IMG/VR virus record: IMGVR_UViG_3300033143_005707 | Span: 1 to 53,592 of that record | Source of the DNA: a virus | Length of the DNA: 53,592 nucleotides | Direction: 5' to 3' (one strand) | Shown here: one piece after another, positions 7,264-15,154 of the stretch | How positions within the stretch are numbered: the first letter of the stretch is position 1 | Layout of the letters: every line of letters starts with the position of its first letter | Made by a program: the position numbers and the translations under genes | The notes under the pieces: model-generated | Told to the model about the DNA's origin: nothing | What the model saw: the letters and a program-made list of their open reading frames with translations, nothing else | Databases searched by the model: none

Positions 7264-9492
7264 CTATTCATCAGGGAATCCATAATACTTTGCCCGCTTA
7301 TTAGGAATTTCTACCTGTACTAACTGGCCAGACCTTTCAAATAATCGCGTTATCTTTTCTATCCGTTCTACAATATTCTTTTTATCCGAATTATCATCTA
7401 GATTTCTTAATAGTTTTTTCTGGCTAGATATAACCCGAGTTACTTCACACAACGGAACAGCGTGATATCCTTTAATCGCTTTTTGATAGTTTTTCTGTGC
7501 AGCACGTTCACCGGATATTAAATCACTAAACGCATTAAGGATTCCTTCCGCCAGAGGATCAATAGACGTATTGATATATTCTTTAATCGCATATAATTTA
7601 CAGTCAGCCCAATAATTCAATAATGGGAGTAACAACTGAGTATCAAACTTTTCTATTTCTTTCCCATGCTGTTCAGCCCAATTCTTACTAACTCCTAATA
7701 CTAGGGTATAAATCTGCTCAGCGGTGATTTCCAATCGTTTAAGCATTTTTATGCAATTATCATCATCGCCTGCTTTTTCTTTAATTTCTGTTTCCATCCA
7801 TTTACGAAGAGTATCTAACCCTTCATCGTCAGGCATTAATACAATTTTCTTTTTATGCTTAGTTGGTGAGTTTTCGTAAAACTTGAGTAATTCCTTATTT
7901 ATACGATGTTGATGTTTTTTCTTTCTAACGAATGATTTATCAAAAGGGTCTTTATTGCTGCTATGAACAGTTATAATCATACGTCCTAATAAACCGCTAT
8001 CAATCAGATTAGATTTTAAATATGAGGATATCGTTTCAGGTTGGGTATACAATAGGATTTGACAATTCGGGTCTTTAATGGTTTTTACTTCTTTGCCAGA
8101 TTTCATTTTACCCATGATTTCTTGGCCGTCAACAACATCTACGATTTTACTTTCTAATGCTTTTACATGAGAATTAGAACCGCCTGAATTACTCATTTGT
8201 TGAAATATGTGAGTTGCTTCAGTGTTTATCCAAAAGAAGTTTTCTGCTTCATTAAATGATTCTAAAAAAGCGGTATCACTTGTTATGCTTTCGTGCCTTG
8301 ATGCCATATCGGAAAAAGGCGAATGTTTAATTCCGTTATCTTTAAATATTTGATTTAGCGTTCTTATGATTCTTTTACTGTTTACATCTTTACTTGCCGT
8401 TGACATTGCAATACCGAGAAATGCAAGGTTAGGCCGCAATCCCCATTCTGTTACATAATTAGAATTCAATAAATAACTATGAACACTTAATATAGTAGGA
8501 AGTAATAATTCTTTTTCTAATGTGCGGGGAAGTTTTTGAAACTCTTTCCAAATCAATGGCCACGGCTCTGGCCAAGTATTCAACAAATCTTCTGGGAGTT
8601 GTGGCGTAATTGACTTTTGTTTTTCAGACCTTGTTATCTTTCTAACCGGAGCTAATTCGCCATTAATTTTTTCTACTGCTGAATCATAACATTCATCTAA
8701 ATGCCGTTCATCAAATCGGCTTGCTATATCACCCTGACGCTTATGGTCTACATCATCATAGTTAATTCCTTGATGTAAAATGTGCATCGTTTGATTAAAT
8801 AATTCTTTATTCATGCCACGACCAGCGCAAGATAAAGCGATGCTAATCATGCTCCCATGAAGGTCATTCGTGCTCACTAATTCTTGGACAGCACTTTTCA
8901 TGCTGAACGTTCCATGGCTATCAGTATAATTTGATTTCTTTTTTTCTGCTGGGGGAAAGGCTGTTTTAATAACTTCCCATTTATACTTGCGGAAATTACC
9001 ACCAATTACTTTGACGCGAAACTTTCCTGCTTTATGATGATATGTGGAAGGGACTCTTAAAACGCGACTTATATCACGCGCTTTTTTATCGCAGTTATGT
9101 TCGTCAACCATTGTTTGCATGACGCGTTCAAATTCATCATATTTCTTTGTATTGGTTAGCCAATAATAATGATATTTATTTTTAGATGAATTAACTACTA
9201 TAGAAGGTGGTAGTGGCCAGTCCGTTATTAATTTTCCGCTATCATCGTCTTCTACCCAAACTGCGCGAACTCTTAATACTTTATTTTTCTTACGTTGACC
9301 AGCGGGAAATTTGTTTACTGTGAAATATATTCCAAATCCAATTTTGTTTAATGGCTTAATTTCGCTTTCATTTATAACACCTTTAAAACCACGGTCATGG
9401 TGACCCTTTTTACTTTTAAGATCATCGCCAGCACTATACTGAATCTTATTTATATTTTTATTAAAGAGCTTAAGAAATTCTTTTTGGTTCAT
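7264..9492 (-). CDS. Primase-polymerase with DUF3987-type C-terminal domain
   Basis: A 742-aa replication protein. The N-terminal ~170 residues resemble the archaeo-eukaryotic/RepB-like primase fold: an acidic metal-binding strand (VWVEDDDSG), a PPSIVVNSS strand then a YHYYW motif, and ARDISRVLRVPSTYH. A PriCT-like linker follows. The C-terminal ~450 residues match DUF3987 proteins (LNTWPEPWPLIWKEF, FLGIAMSTASKDVNSKRI, WINTEATHIF), thought to act as helicase-type ATPases; the Walker A here is atypical. It would prime or unwind phage DNA beside the C-family polymerase encoded elsewhere. It is the only replication gene on this strand, and is preceded by a terminator-like hairpin. Confidence 0.75.
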   Translation of the reverse strand: MNQKEFLKLFNKNINKIQYSAGDDLKSKKGHHDRGFKGVINESEIKPLNKIGFGIYFTVNKFPAGQRKKNKVLRVRAVWVEDDDSGKLITDWPLPPSIVVNSSKNKYHYYWLTNTKKYDEFERVMQTMVDEHNCDKKARDISRVLRVPSTYHHKAGKFRVKVIGGNFRKYKWEVIKTAFPPAEKKKSNYTDSHGTFSMKSAVQELVSTNDLHGSMISIALSCAGRGMNKELFNQTMHILHQGINYDDVDHKRQGDIASRFDERHLDECYDSAVEKINGELAPVRKITRSEKQKSITPQLPEDLLNTWPEPWPLIWKEFQKLPRTLEKELLLPTILSVHSYLLNSNYVTEWGLRPNLAFLGIAMSTASKDVNSKRIIRTLNQIFKDNGIKHSPFSDMASRHESITSDTAFLESFNEAENFFWINTEATHIFQQMSNSGGSNSHVKALESKIVDVVDGQEIMGKMKSGKEVKTIKDPNCQILLYTQPETISSYLKSNLIDSGLLGRMIITVHSSNKDPFDKSFVRKKKHQHRINKELLKFYENSPTKHKKKIVLMPDDEGLDTLRKWMETEIKEKAGDDDNCIKMLKRLEITAEQIYTLVLGVSKNWAEQHGKEIEKFDTQLLLPLLNYWADCKLYAIKEYINTSIDPLAEGILNAFSDLISGERAAQKNYQKAIKGYHAVPLCEVTRVISSQKKLLRNLDDNSDKKNIVERIEKITRLFERSGQLVQVEIPNKRAKYYGFPDE

Positions 9493-9762
9493 TATTATTT
9501 TATCCCATTAAAAAAAGTCAGGAACCTTAATGGGGTAAAGATCCCTGACCAATAACATGCTATCACCGTCGCAATAACTGAGAGCACTATACACTATATA
9601 TATAATGAAAGCTAATCGGATCTAATTTGCTATTGGAATAATCTTTTGTTATTATAAATGCTCAGTAGTTGGCAGCAGGTTTTTTCGGTTCCATCCAGTC
9701 CGAATGTTCATAAACTTGTTGTCAACTCTTTTATTTAAAACTGGTCAAACTGGTGAACGATA
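9493..9762. promoter_or_regulatory. Divergent control region between primase and early operon
   Basis: No gene found. It separates the leftward primase gene from the rightward early genes and must hold promoters for both. Visible items are the terminator-like hairpin at 9510-9549 and an alternating TA tract with CACTATA repeats (9585-9605). On the minus strand there is a TTGACA near 9720 without a convincing -10, and a TTAGAT/TATATA pair at 17-base spacing. Two AAACTGG copies lie just before the first early gene. Confidence 0.4.
9510..9549 (-). terminator. Terminator-like hairpin in the leader of the primase gene
   Basis: On the minus strand a 12-bp stem (two G-U pairs; outer arm GTCAGG/CCTGAC) with a 9-base loop at 9517-9549 is followed directly by seven Ts (9510-9516). 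It looks like an intrinsic terminator, but no minus-strand gene lies upstream and the primase start codon is only 17 bases downstream. It may attenuate primase expression or end a short RNA. Confidence 0.6.
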
Positions 9763-9948
9763 ATGAAAATAGTTACGGTAGATGCCGGAATAGAATTCTG
9801 TGAGTGCTGTCATGTTTTTGGAAATGAAACACTTGTTCAAATTCCATTAGTCCAGCTCGCTGCACCATTGCAACTGAATCCAAAGAAATTTGTTCACCTT
9901 TGTAATGACTGCATTGAAGAGGCTGCGAACTTAGGTGAAAACAAATGA
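9763..9948 (+). CDS. Small zinc-binding protein (61 aa)
   Basis: First gene of the early operon. It has C-x2-C near residue 13 (CECC) and C-x2-C near residue 48 (LCNDC), a four-cysteine pattern that could hold one zinc ion. No family recognised. AAACTGG occurs twice upstream, a variant of the leader element seen before other early genes. Confidence 0.65.
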   Translation: MKIVTVDAGIEFCECCHVFGNETLVQIPLVQLAAPLQLNPKKFVHLCNDCIEEAANLGENK

Positions 9949-10181
9949 ATGAATATGAAAAGAAAGAAGCAGAGCTTGAATTGCTCAAGTGTACTGCATG
10001 TGATGGTAAAGGTTATGGTTTTGATAAAAATAATCCCGATAATCAATGGGAATGTTTAAGATGTAATGGAACAGGAATACACTATGATGATGAAAAGAAA
10101 TGTCCTCATGGTCATGTTTATATTTGTAGCGAATGTAATGCAGATTATTCTAGAACCGGAAAAAAGATAATGGAATCATAA
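9945..10181 (+). CDS. DnaJ-type zinc-finger protein (78 aa)
   Basis: Contains the C-x2-C-x-G-x-G repeats of the DnaJ cysteine-rich domain (CTACDGKGYG and CLRCNGTG), then CPHGHVYICSEC as a second CxxC-like pair. There is no J domain, so it is a stand-alone zinc-binding module that may bind unfolded protein or act as an adaptor. It overlaps the previous gene by ATGA. Confidence 0.7.
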   Translation: MNEYEKKEAELELLKCTACDGKGYGFDKNNPDNQWECLRCNGTGIHYDDEKKCPHGHVYICSECNADYSRTGKKIMES

Positions 10182-10495
10182 TGAAAGAACTTTTAATGAA
10201 TCTATATAATCTTAACGAAGAAGAATATAATAAACTTGCCAAGCGTTATAGTGATAAAAAAATATTTGAAGCACGATGGGAATTTATGATAATGGAAGGG
10301 AAGACCCGTCCTGTAACATCTTTTGTAATGGGCTATTATATAGAAAAGCATGGTGACTTTTTAAGCAGGGGCAAACGGTTACACCATAAGATAGCTAGAG
10401 CTATATATGAGTGTATGGATGCACATGGTAAAGTTGAAGTATTGGGCGATATAGAATTCTATAAAGAAGAACATAATATAAAGGATGAAGATTAA
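10181..10495 (+). CDS. Uncharacterised early protein (104 aa)
   Basis: Soluble, mixed-charge protein beginning MKELLMNLYNLNEEEYNKL. TAATG overlap with the DnaJ-like gene and a one-base overlap with the next. No motif recognised. Confidence 0.65.
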   Translation: MKELLMNLYNLNEEEYNKLAKRYSDKKIFEARWEFMIMEGKTRPVTSFVMGYYIEKHGDFLSRGKRLHHKIARAIYECMDAHGKVEVLGDIEFYKEEHNIKDED

Positions 10496-10731
10496 TGACC
10501 AGCGAAATAAATTGTTCTTTTTGTAATTGCGAAAGTAAAGACCGTGAAATCATGGTTATACTAAAGGGTCATGTAATTTGTGATATATGTGTAAAAGAAG
10601 CAAAGAAAATATGTGATGAAGAAGTACATGAAGCAAAGGAAAAGAAAATTTATAAGGTCGCCAAAATAGCGGCTGAAAATACTGTTATAATGGCTTATGA
10701 CATAAAGGAAAAATCAAATGTTACTGCATGA
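10495..10731 (+). CDS. Stand-alone ClpX-type zinc-finger protein (78 aa)
   Basis: The N-terminal half matches the C4 zinc-binding domain of the ClpX unfoldase: CSFCNCESKDREIMVILKG followed by VICDICVKEA, the same C-x2-C...C-x2-C spacing and IxxCDxC block. The ATPase domain is absent; a basic coiled tail follows. In ClpX this domain dimerises and binds adaptors such as SspB, so a free copy could titrate or redirect adaptors of the host protease. That role is inference. Confidence 0.65.
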   Translation: MTSEINCSFCNCESKDREIMVILKGHVICDICVKEAKKICDEEVHEAKEKKIYKVAKIAAENTVIMAYDIKEKSNVTA

Positions 10732-10936
10732 TATTTTAAATATATCTCTTTTTGTATTCGCAATGATCCTAACTATAAATGCTTGGTTAATAGTTGGATT
10801 TATTTGGGTAGTCTTATTAGAAAATGTTAAGGGCGAAGTTGAATTTAAAGATGTTATTTTAATGAGCTTTACTTGGCCACTAACAGTGATGATTATTATA
10901 AGTGATAGAAAGCAACTCAGTGTTAAAAACAAATGA
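10718..10936 (+). CDS. Small membrane protein (72 aa)
   Basis: Hydrophobic N-terminal two thirds with two probable spans (ISLFVFAMILTINAWLIVGF and VILMSFTWPLTVMIII) and a charged C-terminus. AAAGGA precedes the ATG; it overlaps the ClpX-type gene by 14 bases in another frame. Function unknown. Confidence 0.6.
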   Translation: MLLHDILNISLFVFAMILTINAWLIVGFIWVVLLENVKGEVEFKDVILMSFTWPLTVMIIISDRKQLSVKNK

Positions 10937-11226
10937 CGCCTAAATTTTCAGTTGGAGAAACCGTTATATTTTACTACACTGATGTTCCAAAGCATCAGTA
11001 TCTAATGGGTGAAGAATGCGAAATATTAGAGATAGTAAAACATGATTATTTTGTTAAGCAGGGGTATGACTTTTACTACCTGCTTTCAATAACTGATTCA
11101 GATGGTTCAAAATTAGCATGTGTTGAAAAATGCTTAAAGAAAAAGAGTCCACCACCAGAAGAAGAAGAGATTGATTGGATGGAAAAACTAAACTTAAACA
11201 ACATAAAACAACTGGAAAAAGTATAA
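10933..11226 (+). CDS. Uncharacterised protein with SH3-like N-terminus (97 aa)
   Basis: The start (FSVGETVIFYYTD, then YEILEI-like strands) resembles small beta-barrel domains. A proline/glutamate hinge (SPPPEEEEIDW) precedes a short helix. ATGA overlap with the membrane gene. No function assignable. Confidence 0.6.
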   Translation: MTPKFSVGETVIFYYTDVPKHQYLMGEECEILEIVKHDYFVKQGYDFYYLLSITDSDGSKLACVEKCLKKKSPPPEEEEIDWMEKLNLNNIKQLEKV

Positions 11227-11555
11227 TGTTTGAGCGTGTAAGCAAAGGCAGGACTTATAAAAGCGTGACGCAAGATCATACTTTTTATACTACTATAAAC
11301 CATGACGATGATGGAAAGATTATAGAATTGTTCGTGCGGTTGGATGATGCCAACTTATTTGAAATGGTAAGTTTGGTCACACGGTTTTCTTCTATGCTTT
11401 TGCAATCGGGAGTTAGCCCTATTATAATAGCTAAAGAATTAAAAGATGTTTATAGTCCGGTAACATCTCACATAATTCCTAAAACAAATATAACTTGCCC
11501 TAGTATAATCGCAAGAATTGGAATGGTCTTGGAGCAACACATAAATGAAATATAG
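11226..11555 (+). CDS. TSCPD-like domain protein (109 aa)
   Basis: The stretch from TFYTTINHDDDG through ELFVRL to SSMLLQSGVSP, then IAKEL, follows the pattern of TSCPD domains, found at the end of some class II ribonucleotide reductases and as free proteins in phages. The TSCPD cysteine motif itself is only weakly kept (TNITCPS). I chose the ATG at 11226, which forms TAATG with the previous stop; a longer frame from 11175 would overlap 52 bases. Confidence 0.6.
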   Translation: MFERVSKGRTYKSVTQDHTFYTTINHDDDGKIIELFVRLDDANLFEMVSLVTRFSSMLLQSGVSPIIIAKELKDVYSPVTSHIIPKTNITCPSIIARIGMVLEQHINEI

Positions 11556-11703
11556 AAAAGATCATATTAGGCGCATGGCAAAAGTAGTTATAAAAAGCAG
11601 AGGAACAACTGAATATAATTTACTAATGAATGAAATGTTTATTAGAACAAGAAAAAGTGAAGTAGTAGTTATGAATAAATTAATAGACTTAGCATATAGG
11701 TAA
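11545..11703 (+). CDS. Small basic protein (52 aa)
   Basis: Starts MKYRKDHIRRMAKVV and is lysine/arginine-rich with a hydrophobic C-terminal helix. It overlaps the end of the TSCPD-like gene by 11 bases; GGAG lies upstream. It fills the gap before the next gene exactly, which supports it. Function unknown. Confidence 0.5.
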   Translation: MKYRKDHIRRMAKVVIKSRGTTEYNLLMNEMFIRTRKSEVVVMNKLIDLAYR

Positions 11704-11708
11704 ATATC

Positions 11709-11960
11709 ATGAGCGGAAAACAAGATAAAATTTTAAGAAAAGAAAATCAAATTCAGCAAAAGGATTTAAAGCACTTGGTTGATAAAGTAATACAACGGCA
11801 AATGCAAATGCCTTTTAAAAAGAGAATGCGACTGGCACTTAAGATAATGTTTAGCAGTGACATTTTCTTACTGATACTTTTCTTTATTATTAGTCAGGCA
11901 CTATCACTTGGGATTCTTCTCCTGTTTATAAGCCTGTATCAAGTCTGGGGAGGAGCTTAA
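11709..11960 (+). CDS. Small membrane protein (83 aa)
   Basis: A basic, coiled N-terminal half (residues 1-45) and a hydrophobic C-terminal hairpin (IFLLILFFIISQALSLGILL) ending in GGA. Probably an inner-membrane protein with a cytoplasmic DNA- or RNA-facing tail. No family recognised. Confidence 0.6.
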   Translation: MSGKQDKILRKENQIQQKDLKHLVDKVIQRQMQMPFKKRMRLALKIMFSSDIFLLILFFIISQALSLGILLLFISLYQVWGGA

Positions 11961-11962
11961 TA

Positions 11963-12043
11963 ATGAAACTTAAATTAATACATATAATTTTAATTGTGGG
12001 TTTAGCATTCTTAATTGTTCTATTTAAAAATGCGTATGCGTAA
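11963..12043 (+). CDS. Membrane peptide (26 aa)
   Basis: A strong GGGGAGGAG site precedes the ATG. The peptide starts MKLKLIHIILIVGLAF and is one hydrophobic span ending in KNAYA. Its stop overlaps the next ATG (TAATG). The AYA end also resembles a signal-peptide cleavage site. Small, but positioned as a coupled gene. Confidence 0.5.
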   Translation: MKLKLIHIILIVGLAFLIVLFKNAYA

Positions 12044-12315
12044 TGAATAAGAAAAATTACGACTTAGTTTTTAAACTAACCTCCTTAACCAATGATATTA
12101 AAGGCACATTGGAAAAGCAAGAGAATGATTTAATATTGGCGATTGCTGCTAACAATAGAAGGGAGATTGAAATTAAAAAAATGGCTGCAAAAATATTAGA
12201 GCTAGAAGAAGAAGAATATACAGTTCATAAAGGCAAAAGTTATTCAGTTAATAGTGAGGAGATAGCATCACTAGGGTTAGCACTTGCTAAAGCAATCGGG
12301 GAAAAAAATGATTAA
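12043..12315 (+). CDS. Uncharacterised helical protein (90 aa)
   Basis: Helical, with a coiled-coil-like middle (EIEIKKMAAKILELEEEEY). Coupled by TAATG upstream and overlapping the deformylase gene by 8 bases. No function visible. Confidence 0.6.
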   Translation: MNKKNYDLVFKLTSLTNDIKGTLEKQENDLILAIAANNRREIEIKKMAAKILELEEEEYTVHKGKSYSVNSEEIASLGLALAKAIGEKND

Positions 12316-12751
12316 GTCTATAATAACGGATAAAAAAGAGTTGTCTAAAATTTGCACAATGGATGGCTGGGATATCCGTGGTGTTTCTTCAGACTTGCTA
12401 GAAACGGCTAACCACTTGTATAATGAATGTGCTGGCCTTGCCGCAAATCAAATCGGTTTTAACGCTCGTATTATAGTGGTAAAGCTGGCTCATGGTTTTG
12501 AATTAATGGTTGATCCAAAGGTTATAGAATTATCCGGTAAGTTTAAAAATGGAAAAGAAGGTTGCTTGTCCCGTCCCGAAACAATTAAAAAACCTGTTAA
12601 TGTTAAACGCTATTACAAAGTAGAAATAGTTTATGCAAATGCTGAAGGCGAATACATAAAGAAAACTTTTAAAAACTTTTATGCACGAGTAGTACAACAT
12701 GAAATGGATCATTTGGATGGAATTTTGATAAGTGAAAAATATAATGATTAA
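12308..12751 (+). CDS. def: Peptide deformylase
   Basis: Removes the formyl group from the N-terminal methionine of new proteins; a metal-dependent enzyme. All three family motifs are present: AGLAANQIG (motif 1), EGCLS (motif 2, metal cysteine) and QHEMDHLDG (motif 3, two metal histidines and the catalytic glutamate). The ATG at 12308 has GGGGA before it and gives 147 aa, short like other phage deformylases. Phage versions are known, mainly in marine phages, and are thought to keep up with rapid protein synthesis during infection. Confidence 0.93.
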   Translation: MIKSIITDKKELSKICTMDGWDIRGVSSDLLETANHLYNECAGLAANQIGFNARIIVVKLAHGFELMVDPKVIELSGKFKNGKEGCLSRPETIKKPVNVKRYYKVEIVYANAEGEYIKKTFKNFYARVVQHEMDHLDGILISEKYND

Positions 12752-12935
12752 TTCCATGCCCCTCAGCACTTATGTATTTAGTCAAGATAGAAAACTATTT
12801 GACAGGTATATGAAACATGTGAAAGCAGCAAGTACAATCAATGCTTTTTTACATGGTAGTTTATATCTTCAACATGATTCATATACTACAGCAGATGTTT
12901 TTCTTAGCATGGTTAAAAAGGATTATAGAAAATGA
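12744..12935 (+). CDS. Small uncharacterised protein (63 aa)
   Basis: A helical peptide (RKLFDRYMKHVKAAS) with a histidine-containing middle. The start is uncertain: GTG 12732, ATG 12744 (overlapping the deformylase stop) and ATG 12756 are all in frame. Ends with an ATGA overlap to the next gene. Confidence 0.5.
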   Translation: MINSMPLSTYVFSQDRKLFDRYMKHVKAASTINAFLHGSLYLQHDSYTTADVFLSMVKKDYRK

Positions 12936-13132
12936 AAATGTTTAGGAACATAGAATTCTGCAATTCTGATTGTGTAAAGACTAATTGTCGTAGATTTATT
13001 ACAAAAGAAATTGTTGAAGAATCTAAGAAGTCTATCTACTTTTTTTATACCTCTGATTTTTCATCATTTTGCGATAAATATGAAACTCAACCAAATTTTC
13101 AAAAAGCGTATATAACCGGAGAAATAGAATGA
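12932..13132 (+). CDS. Small cysteine-containing protein (66 aa)
   Basis: Has CNSDCVKTNC near residues 10-19 and one further cysteine, so it may bind metal. Coupled to both neighbours by ATGA overlaps. Function unknown. Confidence 0.55.
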   Translation: MKMFRNIEFCNSDCVKTNCRRFITKEIVEESKKSIYFFYTSDFSSFCDKYETQPNFQKAYITGEIE

Positions 13133-13305
13133 GCCAAAAACAAGAATATCACTTTTGTAAAATTTGCGGACAAAACACTCTTCATGTAGTGGATAGGCCA
13201 AATCATATCCTGCATCTATTATTATCACTTATAACATGTGGCCTATGGATTCCATTATGGTTATGGTTTTCTATCGGCTGCAAAAAGAAATGCGTCAATC
13301 ATTAA
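13129..13305 (+). CDS. Zinc-ribbon membrane protein of a conserved small phage family (58 aa)
   Basis: Begins with a CKICGQNTLHV half-ribbon, then RPNHILHLLLSLITCGLW and a tryptophan-rich span (WIPLWLWF), ending in GCKKKC. This arrangement (Cys pair, NHxLHLLL, TCGLW) is typical of small hypothetical proteins in phages and bacteria. It probably sits in the membrane with its cysteines binding zinc. ATGA overlap with the previous gene. Confidence 0.65.
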   Translation: MSQKQEYHFCKICGQNTLHVVDRPNHILHLLLSLITCGLWIPLWLWFSIGCKKKCVNH

Positions 13306-13320
13306 ACAATTTTATTAACC

Positions 13321-13349
13321 GAGCAATTTTGCTCATTACAAACTGGAGA
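13321..13349 (+). promoter_or_regulatory. Hairpin plus AAACTGGAGA leader element
   Basis: Hairpin GAGCA-ATTT-TGCTC (13321-13334) then AAACTGGAGA (13340-13349), ten bases before the ATG of the 55-aa gene. The same combination precedes several other early genes. Confidence 0.5.
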
Positions 13350-13358
13350 AGAAAAATC

Positions 13359-13526
13359 ATGTTTACAAGACATAATGCAAACTCATTGGGCGAACTTGCC
13401 CGCAAAGCGACACAAGCTGCTCAAGTACACGGAACAGATTGTGAAATTGATGTTGATGGCCAGACAATTCAAATTTGGAAAAACGATAATGTAGTTGGTG
13501 AAATCGTTTTGGAAGAACAGGAATAG
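13359..13526 (+). CDS. Small uncharacterised protein (55 aa)
   Basis: I chose the ATG after the AAACTGGAGA element. The 55-aa product has an N-terminal helix (NSLGELARKATQAAQ) and a beta hairpin (TIQIWKNDNVVGEIVL). A longer frame from 13236 overlaps the zinc-ribbon gene and lacks a ribosome binding site. It directly precedes the recombination genes. Function unknown. Confidence 0.6.
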   Translation: MFTRHNANSLGELARKATQAAQVHGTDCEIDVDGQTIQIWKNDNVVGEIVLEEQE

Positions 13527-13530
13527 TCTA

Positions 13531-14226
13531 ATGGCTGTTAAGATTAAATCCACTAAAGGTCTCCATAAGAATGGAATTAAAGTTCTTGTGTATGGCAAGG
13601 GTGGCATCGGTAAAACAAAGTTAATGGGAACAGCACCGAATCCTATTATCTTAAGTTGTGAAGGTGGTTTACTATCATTGGAAGAAGATGATATAGACTA
13701 TATAGATATAAGCTCAGTAGATGATATATATGAAGCCTATGATTTTGTTAAAAGCAAAAAAGGCAGAAAGTATGAAACTGTTGGTTTAGATTCTATTTCT
13801 GAAATAGCTGAAATTGTTTTGCTAGACTTTAAGGATAAAGAAAAAGATGGTCGTCAGGCATACCAAAAGATGGCTGAAGAAATGTATAAGATTGTTCGTA
13901 TGTTTCGTGACCTTAGGAAAAGGAATGTTGTGTTTAGTGCCAAGCGTATGTCGCAAGAAGATGCGGATACAGGGATGACACAATACGTCGCATCGATGCC
14001 CGGAAAAGCAGTTGTAAATTTTTTACCTTATCAATTTGATGAAGTTTTTTACATGACATTTCATGAAAACGATAATGGAAATAGACAGCGAGTACTTATG
14101 ACAGATACAAGTTATGAGCACGACGCAAAAGATCGTTCAGGCAAACTAAATAAAATGGAACGCCCGAACTTAACTAAAATATTCAGAAAAATTTCTGGAA
14201 AATCAAAAAGGAAAAAACGAAAATGA
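13531..14226 (+). CDS. Sak4-like recombination ATPase (AAA_24, RecA/Rad51-type)
   Basis: A 231-aa single-domain NTPase with Walker A GKGGIGKT near residue 25, LSCEGGLLSL after it, and the KYETVGLDSISEI block that carries the Walker B aspartate. Proteins of this kind pair with a phage single-strand binding protein and promote DNA annealing in recombination. The next gene is just such a binding protein and overlaps by ATGA, which strengthens the call. Confidence 0.75.
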   Translation: MAVKIKSTKGLHKNGIKVLVYGKGGIGKTKLMGTAPNPIILSCEGGLLSLEEDDIDYIDISSVDDIYEAYDFVKSKKGRKYETVGLDSISEIAEIVLLDFKDKEKDGRQAYQKMAEEMYKIVRMFRDLRKRNVVFSAKRMSQEDADTGMTQYVASMPGKAVVNFLPYQFDEVFYMTFHENDNGNRQRVLMTDTSYEHDAKDRSGKLNKMERPNLTKIFRKISGKSKRKKRK

Positions 14227-14855
14227 GCAAGTTACCGAAGGCGTTTAAGCGCAAAGACCATGATCCAATGAAGGACTTTACTGCTATACCAGCAGGTGAA
14301 TATGTAGTTAAAATTACAGATTCTTCTTATGTTGCTAACAGCAAAAAGAATGGCCACATTCTAAAAGTTATTCTTACTGTTCAAAATAAAGAGCATAAGG
14401 GTGCGAAGATTTTTGTAAATTTAAATCTTGATAATCCTTCTGAAAAAGCAGTTGAAATTGCGAACAGTGAATTAGCAACATTATCTGATGCTATTGGCAA
14501 AGCAGTAATTAAAGACACTAATGAATTAGTTGGAAAAATGTTAGTTGTTAAAGTTAATAATGTTGATGAAAACAACAACGTCAAAATGTATTCTAAAATT
14601 GAAGAAGGCAAAGATGATTTAGATGATGATGATGATGACGATGACAAAAAAGGTGACGATGATTCTAGTGCCGAAGTTGATGCCGATGAAGTTAAAGCCA
14701 TTGCTAAAAAATGTAAAAAAGCAATTGACGGCGATGACTTTAAAGAACTTTTAGAAGATTATGACATTAAGAAAATTAAAGAAATTGATGACCTTGATGA
14801 TGATGATTTGGAAAGCCTAAAAGAAGATCTTGAAGAAGCACTAGAAGACGCTTAA
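14223..14855 (+). CDS. Single-stranded DNA-binding protein, DUF669-type
   Basis: The N-terminal ~125 residues fit DUF669 proteins: IPAGEYVVKITDSSYV, then KNGHILKVILTVQNKEHKGAKIF as an OB-fold-like strand series and GKMLVVKV. A very acidic segment follows (DLDDDDDDDDKKGDDD near residue 140) and an acidic helical tail. Acidic C-termini are typical of SSBs, where they recruit partners. Functional partner of the Sak4-like ATPase. Confidence 0.72.
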   Translation: MSKLPKAFKRKDHDPMKDFTAIPAGEYVVKITDSSYVANSKKNGHILKVILTVQNKEHKGAKIFVNLNLDNPSEKAVEIANSELATLSDAIGKAVIKDTNELVGKMLVVKVNNVDENNNVKMYSKIEEGKDDLDDDDDDDDKKGDDDSSAEVDADEVKAIAKKCKKAIDGDDFKELLEDYDIKKIKEIDDLDDDDLESLKEDLEEALEDA

Positions 14856-14882
14856 ATACAGGCTCCACAGCCGAGTTGCCGT

Positions 14883-14936
14883 GAGTGATGGCCAAAACTT
14901 AAAAGAAATAATCACTCCCTTATTTAAAACTGGAGA
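14883..14936 (+). promoter_or_regulatory. Hairpin plus AAACTGGAGA leader element
   Basis: Inverted arms GAGTGAT (14883-14889) and ATCACTC (14911-14917), then CCTTATTT and AAACTGGAGA (14927-14936) five bases before an ATG. The hairpin could also end the recombination transcript. Confidence 0.5.
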
Positions 14937-14941
14937 CTACT

Positions 14942-15154
14942 ATGCCTGAAATATTTTTAGATTTTGTTGAGGTTGATGAAAATTATGTAACAGTAACAGC
15001 CGGTGACGGAGTGATACATTACATAGATAATTTCATGATTGATAAAAGCCTATTAAGAGATATGAAAAATAATAAAATTGCAATGGGCGAAAGTATTTTA
15101 ATTGATTTAAGCGATAAATACATTCAGCAAAATGGGGTCATTGAATGTTTATGA
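14942..15154 (+). CDS. Small acidic protein (70 aa)
   Basis: Beta-rich start (EIFLDFVEVDENYVTVTAGDG) with an acidic overall charge. Preceded by the leader element. The end overlaps the next small gene. No family recognised. Confidence 0.6.
   Translation: MPEIFLDFVEVDENYVTVTAGDGVIHYIDNFMIDKSLLRDMKNNKIAMGESILIDLSDKYIQQNGVIECL

Noticed and set aside
13236-13526. Longer 96-codon version of the 55-aa gene
   Set aside because: It would overlap the zinc-ribbon gene, and the start at 13359 has a clear ribosome binding site.
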